This document shows, in pieces, positions 1 to 7,658 of a stretch of 17,110 nucleotides of DNA. Both the position numbers and the translations under genes were made by a program. Each line of letters starts with the position of its first letter. Position 1 is the stretch's first letter. The notes below the pieces were generated by a model, which had not been told where the DNA came from, did no database searches, and saw only the letters and a list, made by a program, of their open reading frames with translations. This DNA is from an uncultured Eubacteriales bacterium (GTDB lineage Bacteria; Bacillota; Clostridia; Oscillospirales; CAG-272): assembly GCA_905187695.1 (NCBI GenBank), contig CAJJIY010000027.1, positions 1 to 17,110 of the forward strand. The letters are read 5' to 3'.

Positions 1-705
1 CTTTCGGGCATCGGCGGGGGCGTTTCGGGTCTGCGGATCGGCCTGCCGCGCGACTGTTTTGAAGAAGGAATCGCCCCCGATGTCAAAGCCGCCGTGCTTG
101 CCGCCGCCGAGCGCTTCCGGAAACTGGGCGCCAGCGTGAGCGAAGTCTCGCTGCCCACCCTGCGCGCCGCGTTGCCGGCTTATTATGTGCTTTCCAGCGC
201 CGAGGCCTCCTCCAACCTCTCCCGTTTTGACGGGGTCCGGTACGGCCACCGGGCGGAAAATTTCGGCGACATCACCGAACTGTATGTAAACAGCCGGACG
301 CAGGGCTTCGGCGCAGAGGTCAAACGCCGCATCATGTTGGGCACTTTCGCCCTTTCCTCCGGCTATTACGACGCTTACTACAAAAAGGCGCTTCAGGTGC
401 GCGCCCTCATCCGGGCGGATTTCGACCGGCTCTTTGAGCACTTTGACCTTATCCTGTCTCCGGTCGCGCCCACCGTGGCCTACCGCCTCGGAGAAAAAAG
501 CGGGAATCCGCTTGAAATGTATCTGGGCGATATTTACAGCGTGCCGGCCAATGTCGCCGGCATCCCCGCGCTTTCCCTGCCCTGCGGCACGGGAGAGGGC
601 GGTATGCCCGTCGGTCTCCAGCTGATGGGCAGGCCGCTTTCGGAAGCGCTCCTTTACCGGGCCGGCGCGGCACTGGAAGACGATATGGGAGGGAATCCGG
701 TATGA
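1..705 (+). CDS. gatA: Asp-tRNA(Asn)/Glu-tRNA(Gln) amidotransferase subunit A, C-terminal part (5' truncated by window edge)
   Basis: GatA is the amidase subunit of GatCAB. It releases ammonia from glutamine for conversion of mischarged Glu-tRNA(Gln) or Asp-tRNA(Asn). The frame is open from base 1 and gives 234 residues, roughly the last half of a protein usually near 485 aa. Family landmarks visible are GLRIGLPRDCF near the visible start, the QGFGAEVKRRIMLGTFALS segment, the YYDAYYKKA helix, SPVAPTVAYRLGEKSGNPLE, and the closing NVAGIPALSLPCG and MPVGLQLMG motifs. The Ser-cisSer-Lys catalytic triad lies in the missing N-terminal half, so catalytic integrity cannot be judged. The stop codon TGA (703-705) overlaps the gatB ATG (702-704), which implies translational coupling. 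gatC is probably upstream, outside the window. Confidence 0.96.
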   Translation, partial: LSGIGGGVSGLRIGLPRDCFEEGIAPDVKAAVLAAAERFRKLGASVSEVSLPTLRAALPAYYVLSSAEASSNLSRFDGVRYGHRAENFGDITELYVNSRTQGFGAEVKRRIMLGTFALSSGYYDAYYKKALQVRALIRADFDRLFEHFDLILSPVAPTVAYRLGEKSGNPLEMYLGDIYSVPANVAGIPALSLPCGTGEGGMPVGLQLMGRPLSEALLYRAGAALEDDMGGNPV

Positions 706-2135
706 CGCTTTACAAAGGTTATGAAATGGTCATCGGCCTGGAGGTCCACGCCGAACTGAAAACCGAAACCAAAATCTTCTGCAGCTGTCCCACCGCCTTC
801 GGCGCGGCACCCAACACCCAGTGCTGCCCGGTCTGCATGGGTCTGCCCGGCACACTGCCGGTGCTCAACCGCAAGGTGGTGGATTACGCGGTCAAGGCCG
901 GCCTTGCCATGCATTGCACCATCGCCTCCTACTCCAAAGAGGACCGGAAAAACTATTTTTATCCCGACCTGCCCAAGGCCTATCAGATTTCGCAATATGA
1001 TCTGCCGCTCTGTCGGGAGGGATATCTGGATATCGAGACCGAGAGCGGCGCCAAGCGCATCGGCATCACGCGCATCCATATCGAGGAGGATGCCGGCAAG
1101 CTGATACACGATGATAAAAACGGCACGATGATTGACTGCAACCGGTGCGGTGTGCCGCTCATCGAGATTGTCTCCGAGCCGGATATCCGCTCGGCGCAGG
1201 AAGCCAAGGCCTACCTGCAGAAACTCCGCGCCATCATCCTTTATACCGGCGTGTCCGACTGCCGGATGGAGGAGGGCTCGCTCCGGTGCGATGTCAACCT
1301 CTCGGTACGGAAAGCCGGCGAAACCGCCTTCGGCACGCGCACCGAGATGAAGAATCTCAACTCCTTCCAGTTTATCGTCAAAGCCATTGAATACGAATAC
1401 CGCCGGCAGGTGGACGAACTGGAAAACGGCGGCGTCATCCTGCAGGAGACCCGGCGTTTTGACCCCGACAGCGGTAAAACCTTTGCCATGCGCGGCAAAG
1501 AAAACGCCAACGATTACCGCTACTTCCCCGATCCGGATCTCCCGCCGATCGTACTGGACGCGGCCACGGTGGCGGCGCTGGGCGCCGCCATTCCCGAATT
1601 GCCGGACGCGCGCAAAAAGACCTATATGGAAAAATACGGGCTCACCGCCTACGACGCGGAGATCCTCACCTCCGAAAAGGAGATGGCCGATTATTTTGAA
1701 AAGGCCGCCGCCGTGACCGCCTTCCCCAAACTGGCGGCCAACCTCCTTATTTCGGAATTTCTGCGCCTTTTGCCGGGCGAGGGCTTTGACTGCCCCGTTC
1801 GGCCCGAACATCTGGGCGAACTGGCCACGCTTCTGGGCAACGAGGAAATCAACAGTTCCACCGCCAAAAAGGTCATAAAAACACTCTTTGAAAAGGACGG
1901 TTCCCCGCGGGCGCTGGTAGAAAAAGAAGGGCTCTTCCAGATCAACGACGAGGCGCTGCTGGGAAAACTGGTCGATGAGGTGATTGCGGAAAATCCGCAA
2001 TCGGTGGCCGATTTCCGCCGCGGCAAGACCGCCGCCGCCAAGAGTCTGGTGGGTCAGGTGATGAAAAAAACGGCCGGAAACGGCAATCCCGTGCTCATCA
2101 ACCGCCTCATGAACGAGGCTCTTGAAAAGGCCTGA
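702..2135 (+). CDS. gatB: Asp-tRNA(Asn)/Glu-tRNA(Gln) amidotransferase subunit B
   Basis: GatB is the kinase/transamidase subunit of cytoplasmic GatCAB. It binds and phosphorylates the mischarged tRNA's amino acid and receives ammonia from GatA. The 477-aa product is full length for the family. It opens with the typical YEMVIGLEVHAELKT. Next comes the cysteine set of the zinc site (Cys27, Cys29, Cys42, Cys45, in CSC and CCPVCMGLPG), then PDLPKAYQISQYDLP, the HIEEDAGKL loop, and SLRCDVNLSVR followed by TRTEMKNLNSF. A C-terminal helical, YqeY-like tRNA-binding domain ends in the MKKTAGNGNP region (about residues 330-477). The ATG overlaps the gatA stop by 4 nt, with GGGAGGG at 688-694 inside gatA as its ribosome binding site. 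Finding gatA and gatB suggests the organism makes Gln-tRNA and/or Asn-tRNA by the indirect route. Confidence 0.98.
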   Translation: MTLYKGYEMVIGLEVHAELKTETKIFCSCPTAFGAAPNTQCCPVCMGLPGTLPVLNRKVVDYAVKAGLAMHCTIASYSKEDRKNYFYPDLPKAYQISQYDLPLCREGYLDIETESGAKRIGITRIHIEEDAGKLIHDDKNGTMIDCNRCGVPLIEIVSEPDIRSAQEAKAYLQKLRAIILYTGVSDCRMEEGSLRCDVNLSVRKAGETAFGTRTEMKNLNSFQFIVKAIEYEYRRQVDELENGGVILQETRRFDPDSGKTFAMRGKENANDYRYFPDPDLPPIVLDAATVAALGAAIPELPDARKKTYMEKYGLTAYDAEILTSEKEMADYFEKAAAVTAFPKLAANLLISEFLRLLPGEGFDCPVRPEHLGELATLLGNEEINSSTAKKVIKTLFEKDGSPRALVEKEGLFQINDEALLGKLVDEVIAENPQSVADFRRGKTAAAKSLVGQVMKKTAGNGNPVLINRLMNEALEKA

Positions 2136-2176
2136 AACCGCCCCAATCTGGACTGCTCTTTTTTCCGAATCCGCAC

Positions 2177-2220
2177 AAAAAAACAAGGTCAGATAATTCT
2201 TCATCTGACCTTGTTTTTTT
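2177..2220. terminator. Symmetrical (bidirectional) intrinsic terminator between gatB and the ABC exporter
   Basis: A perfect inverted repeat has 18-base arms at 2177-2194 and 2203-2220 around an 8-base loop. Each arm is a GC-containing core (CAAGGTCAGAT and its complement) flanked by seven A or seven T. The structure therefore reads as hairpin plus U-tract on both strands. It sits between convergent genes: 42 bases after the gatB stop and 13 bases from the stop of the minus-strand exporter gene. Confidence 0.93.
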
Positions 2221-2232
2221 GTCTTTTTAAAC

Positions 2233-4146
2233 TTATTCCAACTCAAACGCGCCGGTGTAAAGCTGGTAATAAACGCCGCGCTCGGCAATCAGTTTTTCGT
2301 GATTGCCCCGCTCGATGATACGGCCGTGATCCAGCACCATAATGACATCCGAGTTGCGGACCGTGGAAAGCCGGTGGGCGATGACAAACACCGTCCGCCC
2401 TTCCATCAGCTGATCCATGCCCTGTTGCACGATGGCCTCAGTGCGGGTATCAATGGAAGAAGTGGCCTCGTCCAGGATCATGACCGGCGGGTCGGCCACG
2501 GCCGCGCGGGCAATGGCCAGCAACTGGCGCTGCCCCTGCGAGAAGTTGGCGCCGTTTCCGGACAGTTCGGTATCATAGCCCTCCGGCAACCGGGTGATGA
2601 AGTCGTCCGCACCCGCGAGTCTGGCCGCCGCGCGGCACTCCTCGTCGGTCGCGTCCAGCCGGCCGTAACGGATATTATCCATCACCGTACCGGTAAAGAG
2701 GTTGGTCTCCTGAAGCACAATGCCCAGCGACCGGCGCAGATCGGCTTTCCTAATCTTGTTGATATTGATGCCGTCATAGCGGATCTTGCCGTCCGCAATG
2801 TCATAAAAGCGGTTGATAAGGTTGGTAATGGTGGTCTTGCCCGCGCCGGTGGCGCCGACAAAGGCCACTTTCTGACCCGGCTCGGCATAGACCGTGACAT
2901 CATGAAGCACCGGTTTGCCCTCTTCATAGGCAAAATCGACATCAAAGAGCCGCACATCGCCGCAAAGCGGGGTGTAGGTGACGCTGCCGTCCGCCTGGTG
3001 CGGATGCTTCCAGGCCCATTTGCCGGTGTGCGCCGCACTCTCGGTCAGTTTTCCGTCCTTTTCTTCCACATTGACCAGCGTCACATAGCCGTCGTCCACT
3101 TCCGGCTTTTCATCCATCAGGGCAAAGACCCGCTCGCCGCCAGCCATGCCCATGACCACGGAGTTGATCTGCTGAGAAGCCTGGTTCATGTTGCCGGTAA
3201 ACTGTTTGGCCATGTTGAGGAACGGAATGATAAGGCTGATGCTGAAGGCCGTGCTGTAAAAGCCGAGGTTGTAAGCCCCCGCCGACAGCAGCACGCCGCC
3301 CACCACGGCAATGAGCACATAAAGAATGTTGCCGATGTTGCCGATGATCGGCCCCAGGGTGTTGGCATAGGCGTGCGCCCGGAAACTGTCGGCGCACAGT
3401 TCGTCGTTGATGCGGTCAAAATCGGCCTTGCCCGCCTCTTCGTGGCAGAAAACCTTGATGACCTTTTGCCCGTTCATCATTTCCTGAATAAAGCCCTCGG
3501 TCTTGCCCATGGCTTTTTGCTGACGGATGAAATATTTGGCCGAGCCGCCGCCCACCTTGCGGGACACTGTCAGCATGCCGAACACGCCAAGGAAGAGCAC
3601 CAGCGTGAGCCAGACGCTGTAATAGATCATGATAAAGGTGACGGCAAGGAGAATAATGACAGAGTTGAGAAGCGCGGGAAGCGCCTGGGAGATCAGCTCC
3701 CGCACCGCATCCACATCGTTGGTATAATAACTCATGATGTCGCCGTGCTTGTGCGTGTCAAAATATTTAATGGGCAGATTCTGCATCCCGTCAAACATGG
3801 CGCGGCGCATCCGGCAAAGAAAGCCCTGCGTGATGCGCGCCATAAACTGCGTCTGAAGCGTGATGGCCAGAATGGAAATGACATAAAATCCGATCAGCAG
3901 CAGCACCTTGGGCAAAATTTCGACACGGGCCGACGCCCAATCGTGAAGCGGCGCCCATTTTTCAATGGATGTCAGCACCTGCTGTAAAAAGATCGAAGGA
4001 ATAGCGGCCGTGACGGAGGAAATGATAATACAGACGATGGTCAGCGGCACCAGCACGGGATAACAGCTGAAAAGCATCCGCAGGATCCGTTTTAAGACCC
4101 GTCCGTTCATTTTGGGGCTGTCGTGAATCGGTCTTTTATTTTTCAT
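2233..4146 (-). CDS. Heterodimeric ABC exporter, catalytically canonical half-transporter (permease-ATPase fusion)
   Basis: A type I ABC exporter half-transporter of 637 aa: a membrane domain (about residues 20-340, roughly six helices) followed by a nucleotide-binding domain (about 395-637). The NBD has Walker A GATGAGKT (431-438), signature FSQGQ (535-539), Walker B VMILDE with catalytic Glu560, and switch His591 (IAHRLST). It resembles the TM288-type subunit of heterodimeric exporters, whose partner is the gene just upstream. A hydrophilic insert of about 45 residues (about 352-397, rich in K, W, H) separates the two domains. I placed the start at the ATG (4146-4144) because it follows GGAGGTGA and begins a plausible transporter N-terminus. 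A frame open farther upstream to 4356 only reads through the partner gene. It overlaps the partner's end by 11 nt. The substrate is unknown; drug or peptide/lipid export is typical of the family. Confidence 0.95.
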   Translation of the reverse strand: MKNKRPIHDSPKMNGRVLKRILRMLFSCYPVLVPLTIVCIIISSVTAAIPSIFLQQVLTSIEKWAPLHDWASARVEILPKVLLLIGFYVISILAITLQTQFMARITQGFLCRMRRAMFDGMQNLPIKYFDTHKHGDIMSYYTNDVDAVRELISQALPALLNSVIILLAVTFIMIYYSVWLTLVLFLGVFGMLTVSRKVGGGSAKYFIRQQKAMGKTEGFIQEMMNGQKVIKVFCHEEAGKADFDRINDELCADSFRAHAYANTLGPIIGNIGNILYVLIAVVGGVLLSAGAYNLGFYSTAFSISLIIPFLNMAKQFTGNMNQASQQINSVVMGMAGGERVFALMDEKPEVDDGYVTLVNVEEKDGKLTESAAHTGKWAWKHPHQADGSVTYTPLCGDVRLFDVDFAYEEGKPVLHDVTVYAEPGQKVAFVGATGAGKTTITNLINRFYDIADGKIRYDGININKIRKADLRRSLGIVLQETNLFTGTVMDNIRYGRLDATDEECRAAARLAGADDFITRLPEGYDTELSGNGANFSQGQRQLLAIARAAVADPPVMILDEATSSIDTRTEAIVQQGMDQLMEGRTVFVIAHRLSTVRNSDVIMVLDHGRIIERGNHEKLIAERGVYYQLYTGAFELE

Positions 4147-5875
4147 CCTCTTCACCTCCCCGCACCTGCTGTTCGTAAACCTCGCGGTAAATGGAACTGC
4201 GCTCCAGCAGTTCCTCATGGGTGCCCATGGCGCTGATACGGCCGCCGTCCATGACCAGAATGAGATCGGCATCCTGCACCGAGGCAATCCGCTGGGCAAT
4301 GATGATCTTGGTGGTCTCCGGAATAAAGGAACGGAAACCTGCGCGGATGAGCGCATCCGTCCGGGTATCCACCGCGCTGGTGGAATCGTCCAGAATCAGG
4401 ATTTTCGGCTTTTTGAGGAGCGCCCGCGCAATGCAAAGGCGCTGTTTCTGGCCGCCGGAGACATTGGTGCCGCCCTGCTCGATATAGGTATCGTACCCAT
4501 CCGGGAAGGACATGACAAAATCATCGGCCTGCGAAAGACGGCAGGCATCCCGGATCTCCTCATCGGTCGCGTCCGGGTTGCCCCAGCGGAGATTTTCTTT
4601 GATGGTACCGGAGAAAAGCAGATTTTTCTGCAATACCATGGCGACCGCGCCGCGGAGCACTTCCGGATCGTACTGCCGGACATCCACGCCGCCGACCTCG
4701 ACCGCGCCCTCGCTGACATCGTAAAGGCGGGGGATGAGCTGCACCAGAGAAGTCTTTCCGGCACCCGTGCCGCCGATCACACCGACCGTCATTCCCGACC
4801 TGATCCGGAGATTGATATCCGAAAGCGAATTCTTTTTGGCGGCGGCGCTGTACCGGAAGTTCACATTCCGGAAGCAGACCGAGCCGTCCGTCACTTCCCG
4901 CACGGGATCGGCCGGAGCCTTGATGGTCGGCTCCTCGCCGAGCACCTCGCAGATCCGGCGGATGGATTCGGCCGACATGGTCAGGATGACATAGATCATG
5001 GAAAGCATCATGAGCGACATGAGAATCTGCACGCCGTATGTAATCATGGCCGAAAGCTGGCCGACATCCACGCCGTGCTCGCCGAGAATGGCCATGCGCG
5101 AACCGACCAGAAGCACGAAGACCATGTTGAAGTAAAGGCAGATCTGCATGATGGGGCGGTTGAGCGCCACCAGTTTTTCGGCGCGGGTAAAGTCGCCGCG
5201 GATATCCTCGGAAGCCGTGCCGAACTTGTTCTTTTCATAATCCTCGCGCGCAAATCCCTTGACCACGCGCATTCCGCGCACATTCTCTTCCACCAGTTCG
5301 TTGAGACGGTCATATTTCCGGAAAACGCGGCGGAAAGCGGGCATGGCTTTTCTCGCCACCAGAATGAGCCCGAAAGTCAGCACCGGGATGATGATGACAA
5401 AGGAAAGCGCCAGCGGGCCGCCCATCACGAATGCCATGACGATGGAAAAAATGAGCATGAGCGGACTGCGGATGGCCGTGCGGATGATCATCATGTAGGA
5501 CATCTGTACATTGGAAACATCGGTGGTCATCCGGGTGACAAGCGAAGAAGCATATTTATCAATGTTTTCAAAGGAAAAATCCTGCACCTTGTAGTAAAGA
5601 TCCTGCCGGACATTCCGGGCAAACCCGGCCGAGGCTCTGGCACAGGTGTGTGCCGCGATACCGCCGCAGGCCAGCGAAGCAAACGCCATGGCCACCAATA
5701 CCAATCCCACCCGGACGATCTCCGCCACGCCGGCGCCGGCCTTGATCTCGTTGACCAGCCGTGCCGTAATAAACGGGATGAGGGTCTCGATCACCGCTTC
5801 TCCCACAATGAAAATGAGCGTGAGGATGGTCGGCTTTTTATATTCCCGAATACAACCTACCAATCGTTTGAACAT
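4136..5875 (-). CDS. Heterodimeric ABC exporter, half-transporter with degenerate ATPase site
   Basis: A type I ABC exporter half-transporter of 579 aa: membrane domain about residues 10-310, nucleotide-binding domain about 335-579. Walker A is GGTGAGKT (368-375), the signature is VSGGQ (472-476), and Walker B reads ILILDD. Position 497 is therefore Asp where the catalytic Glu is expected. The switch residue in IIIAQRIAS is Gln528 in place of His. These two substitutions are the known hallmark of the degenerate-site subunit in TM287/288-, BmrCD- and LmrCD-like heterodimers, and the partner at 2233-4146 keeps both residues. The ATG follows AGAAAGGATG at a normal distance. The gene is first in a two-gene unit behind the promoter at 5924-5952 and overlaps its partner by 11 nt. 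The substrate cannot be told from sequence. Confidence 0.95.
   Translation of the reverse strand: MFKRLVGCIREYKKPTILTLIFIVGEAVIETLIPFITARLVNEIKAGAGVAEIVRVGLVLVAMAFASLACGGIAAHTCARASAGFARNVRQDLYYKVQDFSFENIDKYASSLVTRMTTDVSNVQMSYMMIIRTAIRSPLMLIFSIVMAFVMGGPLALSFVIIIPVLTFGLILVARKAMPAFRRVFRKYDRLNELVEENVRGMRVVKGFAREDYEKNKFGTASEDIRGDFTRAEKLVALNRPIMQICLYFNMVFVLLVGSRMAILGEHGVDVGQLSAMITYGVQILMSLMMLSMIYVILTMSAESIRRICEVLGEEPTIKAPADPVREVTDGSVCFRNVNFRYSAAAKKNSLSDINLRIRSGMTVGVIGGTGAGKTSLVQLIPRLYDVSEGAVEVGGVDVRQYDPEVLRGAVAMVLQKNLLFSGTIKENLRWGNPDATDEEIRDACRLSQADDFVMSFPDGYDTYIEQGGTNVSGGQKQRLCIARALLKKPKILILDDSTSAVDTRTDALIRAGFRSFIPETTKIIIAQRIASVQDADLILVMDGGRISAMGTHEELLERSSIYREVYEQQVRGGEEDEK
4152..4159 (-). promoter_or_regulatory. 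Ribosome binding site deciding the start of the second ABC subunit
   Basis: Reads GGAGGTGA on the minus strand, five bases before the ATG at 4146. It lies inside the end of the upstream ABC gene. It supports coupled translation of the pair and argues against the longer frame beginning at 4356. Confidence 0.85.
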
Positions 5876-5923
5876 GGAAGCATCCTTTCTTTAAATAATT
5901 TACTATCTAATTAATGTTTCATT

Positions 5924-5952
5924 ATTATACCACTGAAATTTTTTAATGTCAA
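5924..5952 (-). promoter_or_regulatory. Consensus sigma-A promoter of the ABC exporter operon
   Basis: On the minus strand TTGACA (5952-5947) is separated by exactly 17 bases from TATAAT (5929-5924), a perfect match to the vegetative consensus. It lies 48 bases upstream of the exporter start codon and downstream of the DUF378 terminator, so the exporter is a separate unit. An AT-rich dyad TAATT-N8-AATTA at 5896-5913, just after the expected transcription start, could be an operator. This is weakly supported because such short AT dyads also arise by chance. Confidence 0.92.
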
Positions 5953-5970
5953 GAGGCATTTTTAAATAAA

Positions 5971-6021
5971 GAAAAAAGGGATCGCCCCTGTCCGATAACC
6001 TGTATCAGACCAGGCAATCCC
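5971..6021 (-). terminator. Intrinsic terminator of the DUF378 gene
   Basis: On the minus strand GGGATTGCC (6021-6013) pairs with GGCGATCCC (5986-5978), nine pairs including one G-U. Further pairing inside (GTC/GAC and GATA/TATC around a short loop) extends the stem. A run of six T follows at 5977-5972. It lies 15 bases after the stop codon of the small gene at 6037-6249. Confidence 0.88.
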
Positions 6022-6036
6022 CCACCCTTACGGGTT

Positions 6037-6249
6037 TCAGGTACGCTGTGTTTCCTCGTCGGGACGGAAAATGAGGGAAATACACCACACACCGGCCAGT
6101 GCCACCACGGTATAGATAATCCGGGCAAGCACGCTGGCCGAACCGCCGCAAAGAAAGGCCACTACATCAAATTTGAAAAGCCCCACAGAGCCCCAGTTGA
6201 GCGCACCGATGACAGCAAGCACCAGCGCGATTCGATCCATAACGGTCAT
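6037..6249 (-). CDS. DUF378 family small membrane protein (YuzA-like)
   Basis: A 70-residue protein with two hydrophobic helices (about residues 5-24 and 42-61) and a short charged tail ending in FRPDEETQRT. The first half carries the family hallmarks IGALNWGSVGLFKFD and VAFLCGG, followed by RIIYTVVALAGVW. These match DUF378, represented in Bacillus by YuzA, and the length is normal for the family. The biochemical role is unknown; a cytoplasmic membrane location is inferred. The ATG at 6249-6247 is preceded by GAGGTGG six bases upstream, which favours it over the internal Met4. It is a single-gene unit divergent from cca, with its own terminator. I could not identify a convincing promoter. 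Confidence 0.88.
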   Translation of the reverse strand: MTVMDRIALVLAVIGALNWGSVGLFKFDVVAFLCGGSASVLARIIYTVVALAGVWCISLIFRPDEETQRT

Positions 6250-6346
6250 GATTCCACCTCTTTCAAAGAACGGCGTTGCCGCTCTTCCTCTTTAGTATCC
6301 GCGCACAAATCCGCTTCAACCGTGGGAAAAACTGCCGAAAGAAGAC

Positions 6347-6375
6347 TTTACACAAAAGAAATTTCGTGGTACAAT
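6347..6375 (+). promoter_or_regulatory. Sigma-A promoter of the cca operon
   Basis: TTTACA (6347-6352), a 17-base spacer, then TACAAT (6370-6375): five of six consensus bases in each box. It lies 41 bases before the TTG start of cca in an AT-rich stretch that contrasts with the flanking coding DNA. Confidence 0.82.
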
Positions 6376-6400
6376 ATAACTATAAAATAAATTGATCAAA

Positions 6401-6409
6401 AAAGGAGGT
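6401..6409 (+). promoter_or_regulatory. Ribosome binding site deciding the TTG start of cca
   Basis: AAAGGAGGT, a near-full complement of the 16S rRNA 3' end, lies seven bases before the TTG at 6417. No in-frame ATG is as well placed, so TTG is the preferred start. Confidence 0.85.
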
Positions 6410-6416
6410 CGCCCTG

Positions 6417-7658
6417 TTGTCTGTTCATTTTGAAATACCCGCTTATGTGGCGGCTGTCCGCGCGCCGCTCCTTGCGGCCGGGTTCCATGTCTATCTGGTC
6501 GGCGGATGCGTGCGCGACCTCCTGCGCGGCACGCCTCCGCATGACTATGACCTGACCACCGACGCCACGCCCGATGAAATGAAAAAAGTTTTTTCAGATT
6601 TCCGAGTGATCCCGACCGGCCTTGCCCATGGCACGCTGACGGTCCTGTCCGAAGGGCATCCGGTCGAAATGACCACACACCGGACCGAGGGCGCTTACAG
6701 CGACGGGCGGCGACCCGACAGCGTGGCCTTTACCCACAGTCTGACGCTTGACCTTTCGCGCCGCGATTTTACCGTCAACGCCATGGCATTTGCGCCGGAC
6801 ACCGGTCTGACAGACCCTTTCGGCGGGCAGGAGGACCTTAAAAAGCGCATTATCCGGACCGTCGGCGCGCCTGCCGAGCGTTTCCGGGAGGACGCGCTAC
6901 GCATCCTGCGCGCTTTCCGGTTTGCCGCCACGCTGGATTTTGACATTGAAAAAGAAACGGCCAACGCCTGTGCCGGATGCGCCGCCGCGCTGACGCACGT
7001 ATCGGTGGAACGAATCTTTGCCGAATATGAAAAACTGATTTGCGCCCCCGCCGCGATGCGCGGACTGCGCGCCCTTGCAAAGGCCGGATGCCAGAGCGCG
7101 ATCTTCGGCGCCCTTTCGCCGGTCATACCCCCTGACGGGATGACTTTTTCATTACTTCCCGTCAACGCGGCCCTGCGCACAGCGGCGCTTTTGCCGGACG
7201 CGACGGACCGCGAACTGGCGGAGCTGTGCCGCCGTCTTCACACCTCCCGCGCCTTTTCGCAGGATCTTGTGGGACTCTCGGCGGCCGGGAAAGAACCCCT
7301 GCCGCAAACGCCCTTTGAAGCCCGGCGGTTTGTCTGCCGTCATTTCCCTTTTTACGAAAACGCGCTCGCACTGATCGCCTATCGCCGGAACACGGACAGC
7401 CGGGAAGCGCTGGCGCTGTGCCGCCGGGTGCACAGAAACGGAACGGCCGTGGAACTGCGCCGTCTGGCCGTGACCGGACTGGAACTGCAGCAGGAGGCCG
7501 GCATTGCCCCGCGCGACACCGCGCAAGTACTTGCGCAATTGCAGGAATGGGTCTGGGAAGACCCGAAAAGAAACAAACGGCCGCTTCTCCTGGAAGCCGC
7601 CCGCAAAAGAAAGGAGACCCCCGATGAATACGCCCGGAAACGAACACTTCACTTTTAA
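6417..7658 (+). CDS. cca: CCA tRNA nucleotidyltransferase (class II)
   Basis: Adds or repairs the 3'-terminal CCA of tRNAs in the cytoplasm. The 413-aa product has the class II head and neck motifs in order: VGGCVRDLL (28-36), the metal-binding pair Asp43/Asp45 in HDYDLTTDA, and THRTEGAYSDGRRPDSV (88-103). RRDFTVNAMA (115-124) and the ERFREDALRILRAFRFAA neck segment (about 154-171), where the nucleotide-templating arginine/aspartate region sits, follow. The C-terminal body and tail are less conserved, as usual. No HD phosphohydrolase domain is seen. CCA-adding activity is more likely than poly(A) polymerase, since Firmicutes enzymes of this length with these motifs are CCA enzymes. Translation starts at TTG behind a very strong ribosome binding site. 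It is the first gene of a four-gene run, and its last 35 nt overlap the following hydrolase gene. Confidence 0.95.
   Translation: MSVHFEIPAYVAAVRAPLLAAGFHVYLVGGCVRDLLRGTPPHDYDLTTDATPDEMKKVFSDFRVIPTGLAHGTLTVLSEGHPVEMTTHRTEGAYSDGRRPDSVAFTHSLTLDLSRRDFTVNAMAFAPDTGLTDPFGGQEDLKKRIIRTVGAPAERFREDALRILRAFRFAATLDFDIEKETANACAGCAAALTHVSVERIFAEYEKLICAPAAMRGLRALAKAGCQSAIFGALSPVIPPDGMTFSLLPVNAALRTAALLPDATDRELAELCRRLHTSRAFSQDLVGLSAAGKEPLPQTPFEARRFVCRHFPFYENALALIAYRRNTDSREALALCRRVHRNGTAVELRRLAVTGLELQQEAGIAPRDTAQVLAQLQEWVWEDPKRNKRPLLLEAARKRKETPDEYARKRTLHF

Noticed and set aside
4147..4356. N-terminal extension of the second ABC subunit to an ATG at 4356
   Set aside because: The extra 70 codons read the partner NBD out of frame and give no transporter-like sequence. 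GGAGGTGA and ATG at 4146 mark the true start.
654..5914. Long antisense open frames of about 540-565 codons opposite gatB and both ABC genes
   Set aside because: They mirror strongly supported genes. They are rich in His, Gly and Arg with no recognisable motif, have no ribosome binding sites, and follow from GC-biased codon use.
6250..6346. Promoter for the DUF378 gene
   Set aside because: Only weak box pairs were found (TTGAAG with TACTAA at 16 bases, or GATACT at 14 bases), not enough to annotate.
7504..7623. Forty-codon upstream extension of the hydrolase
   Set aside because: It is an out-of-frame reading of the end of cca with low-complexity basic residues. The ATG at 7624 has its own AAAGGAG.
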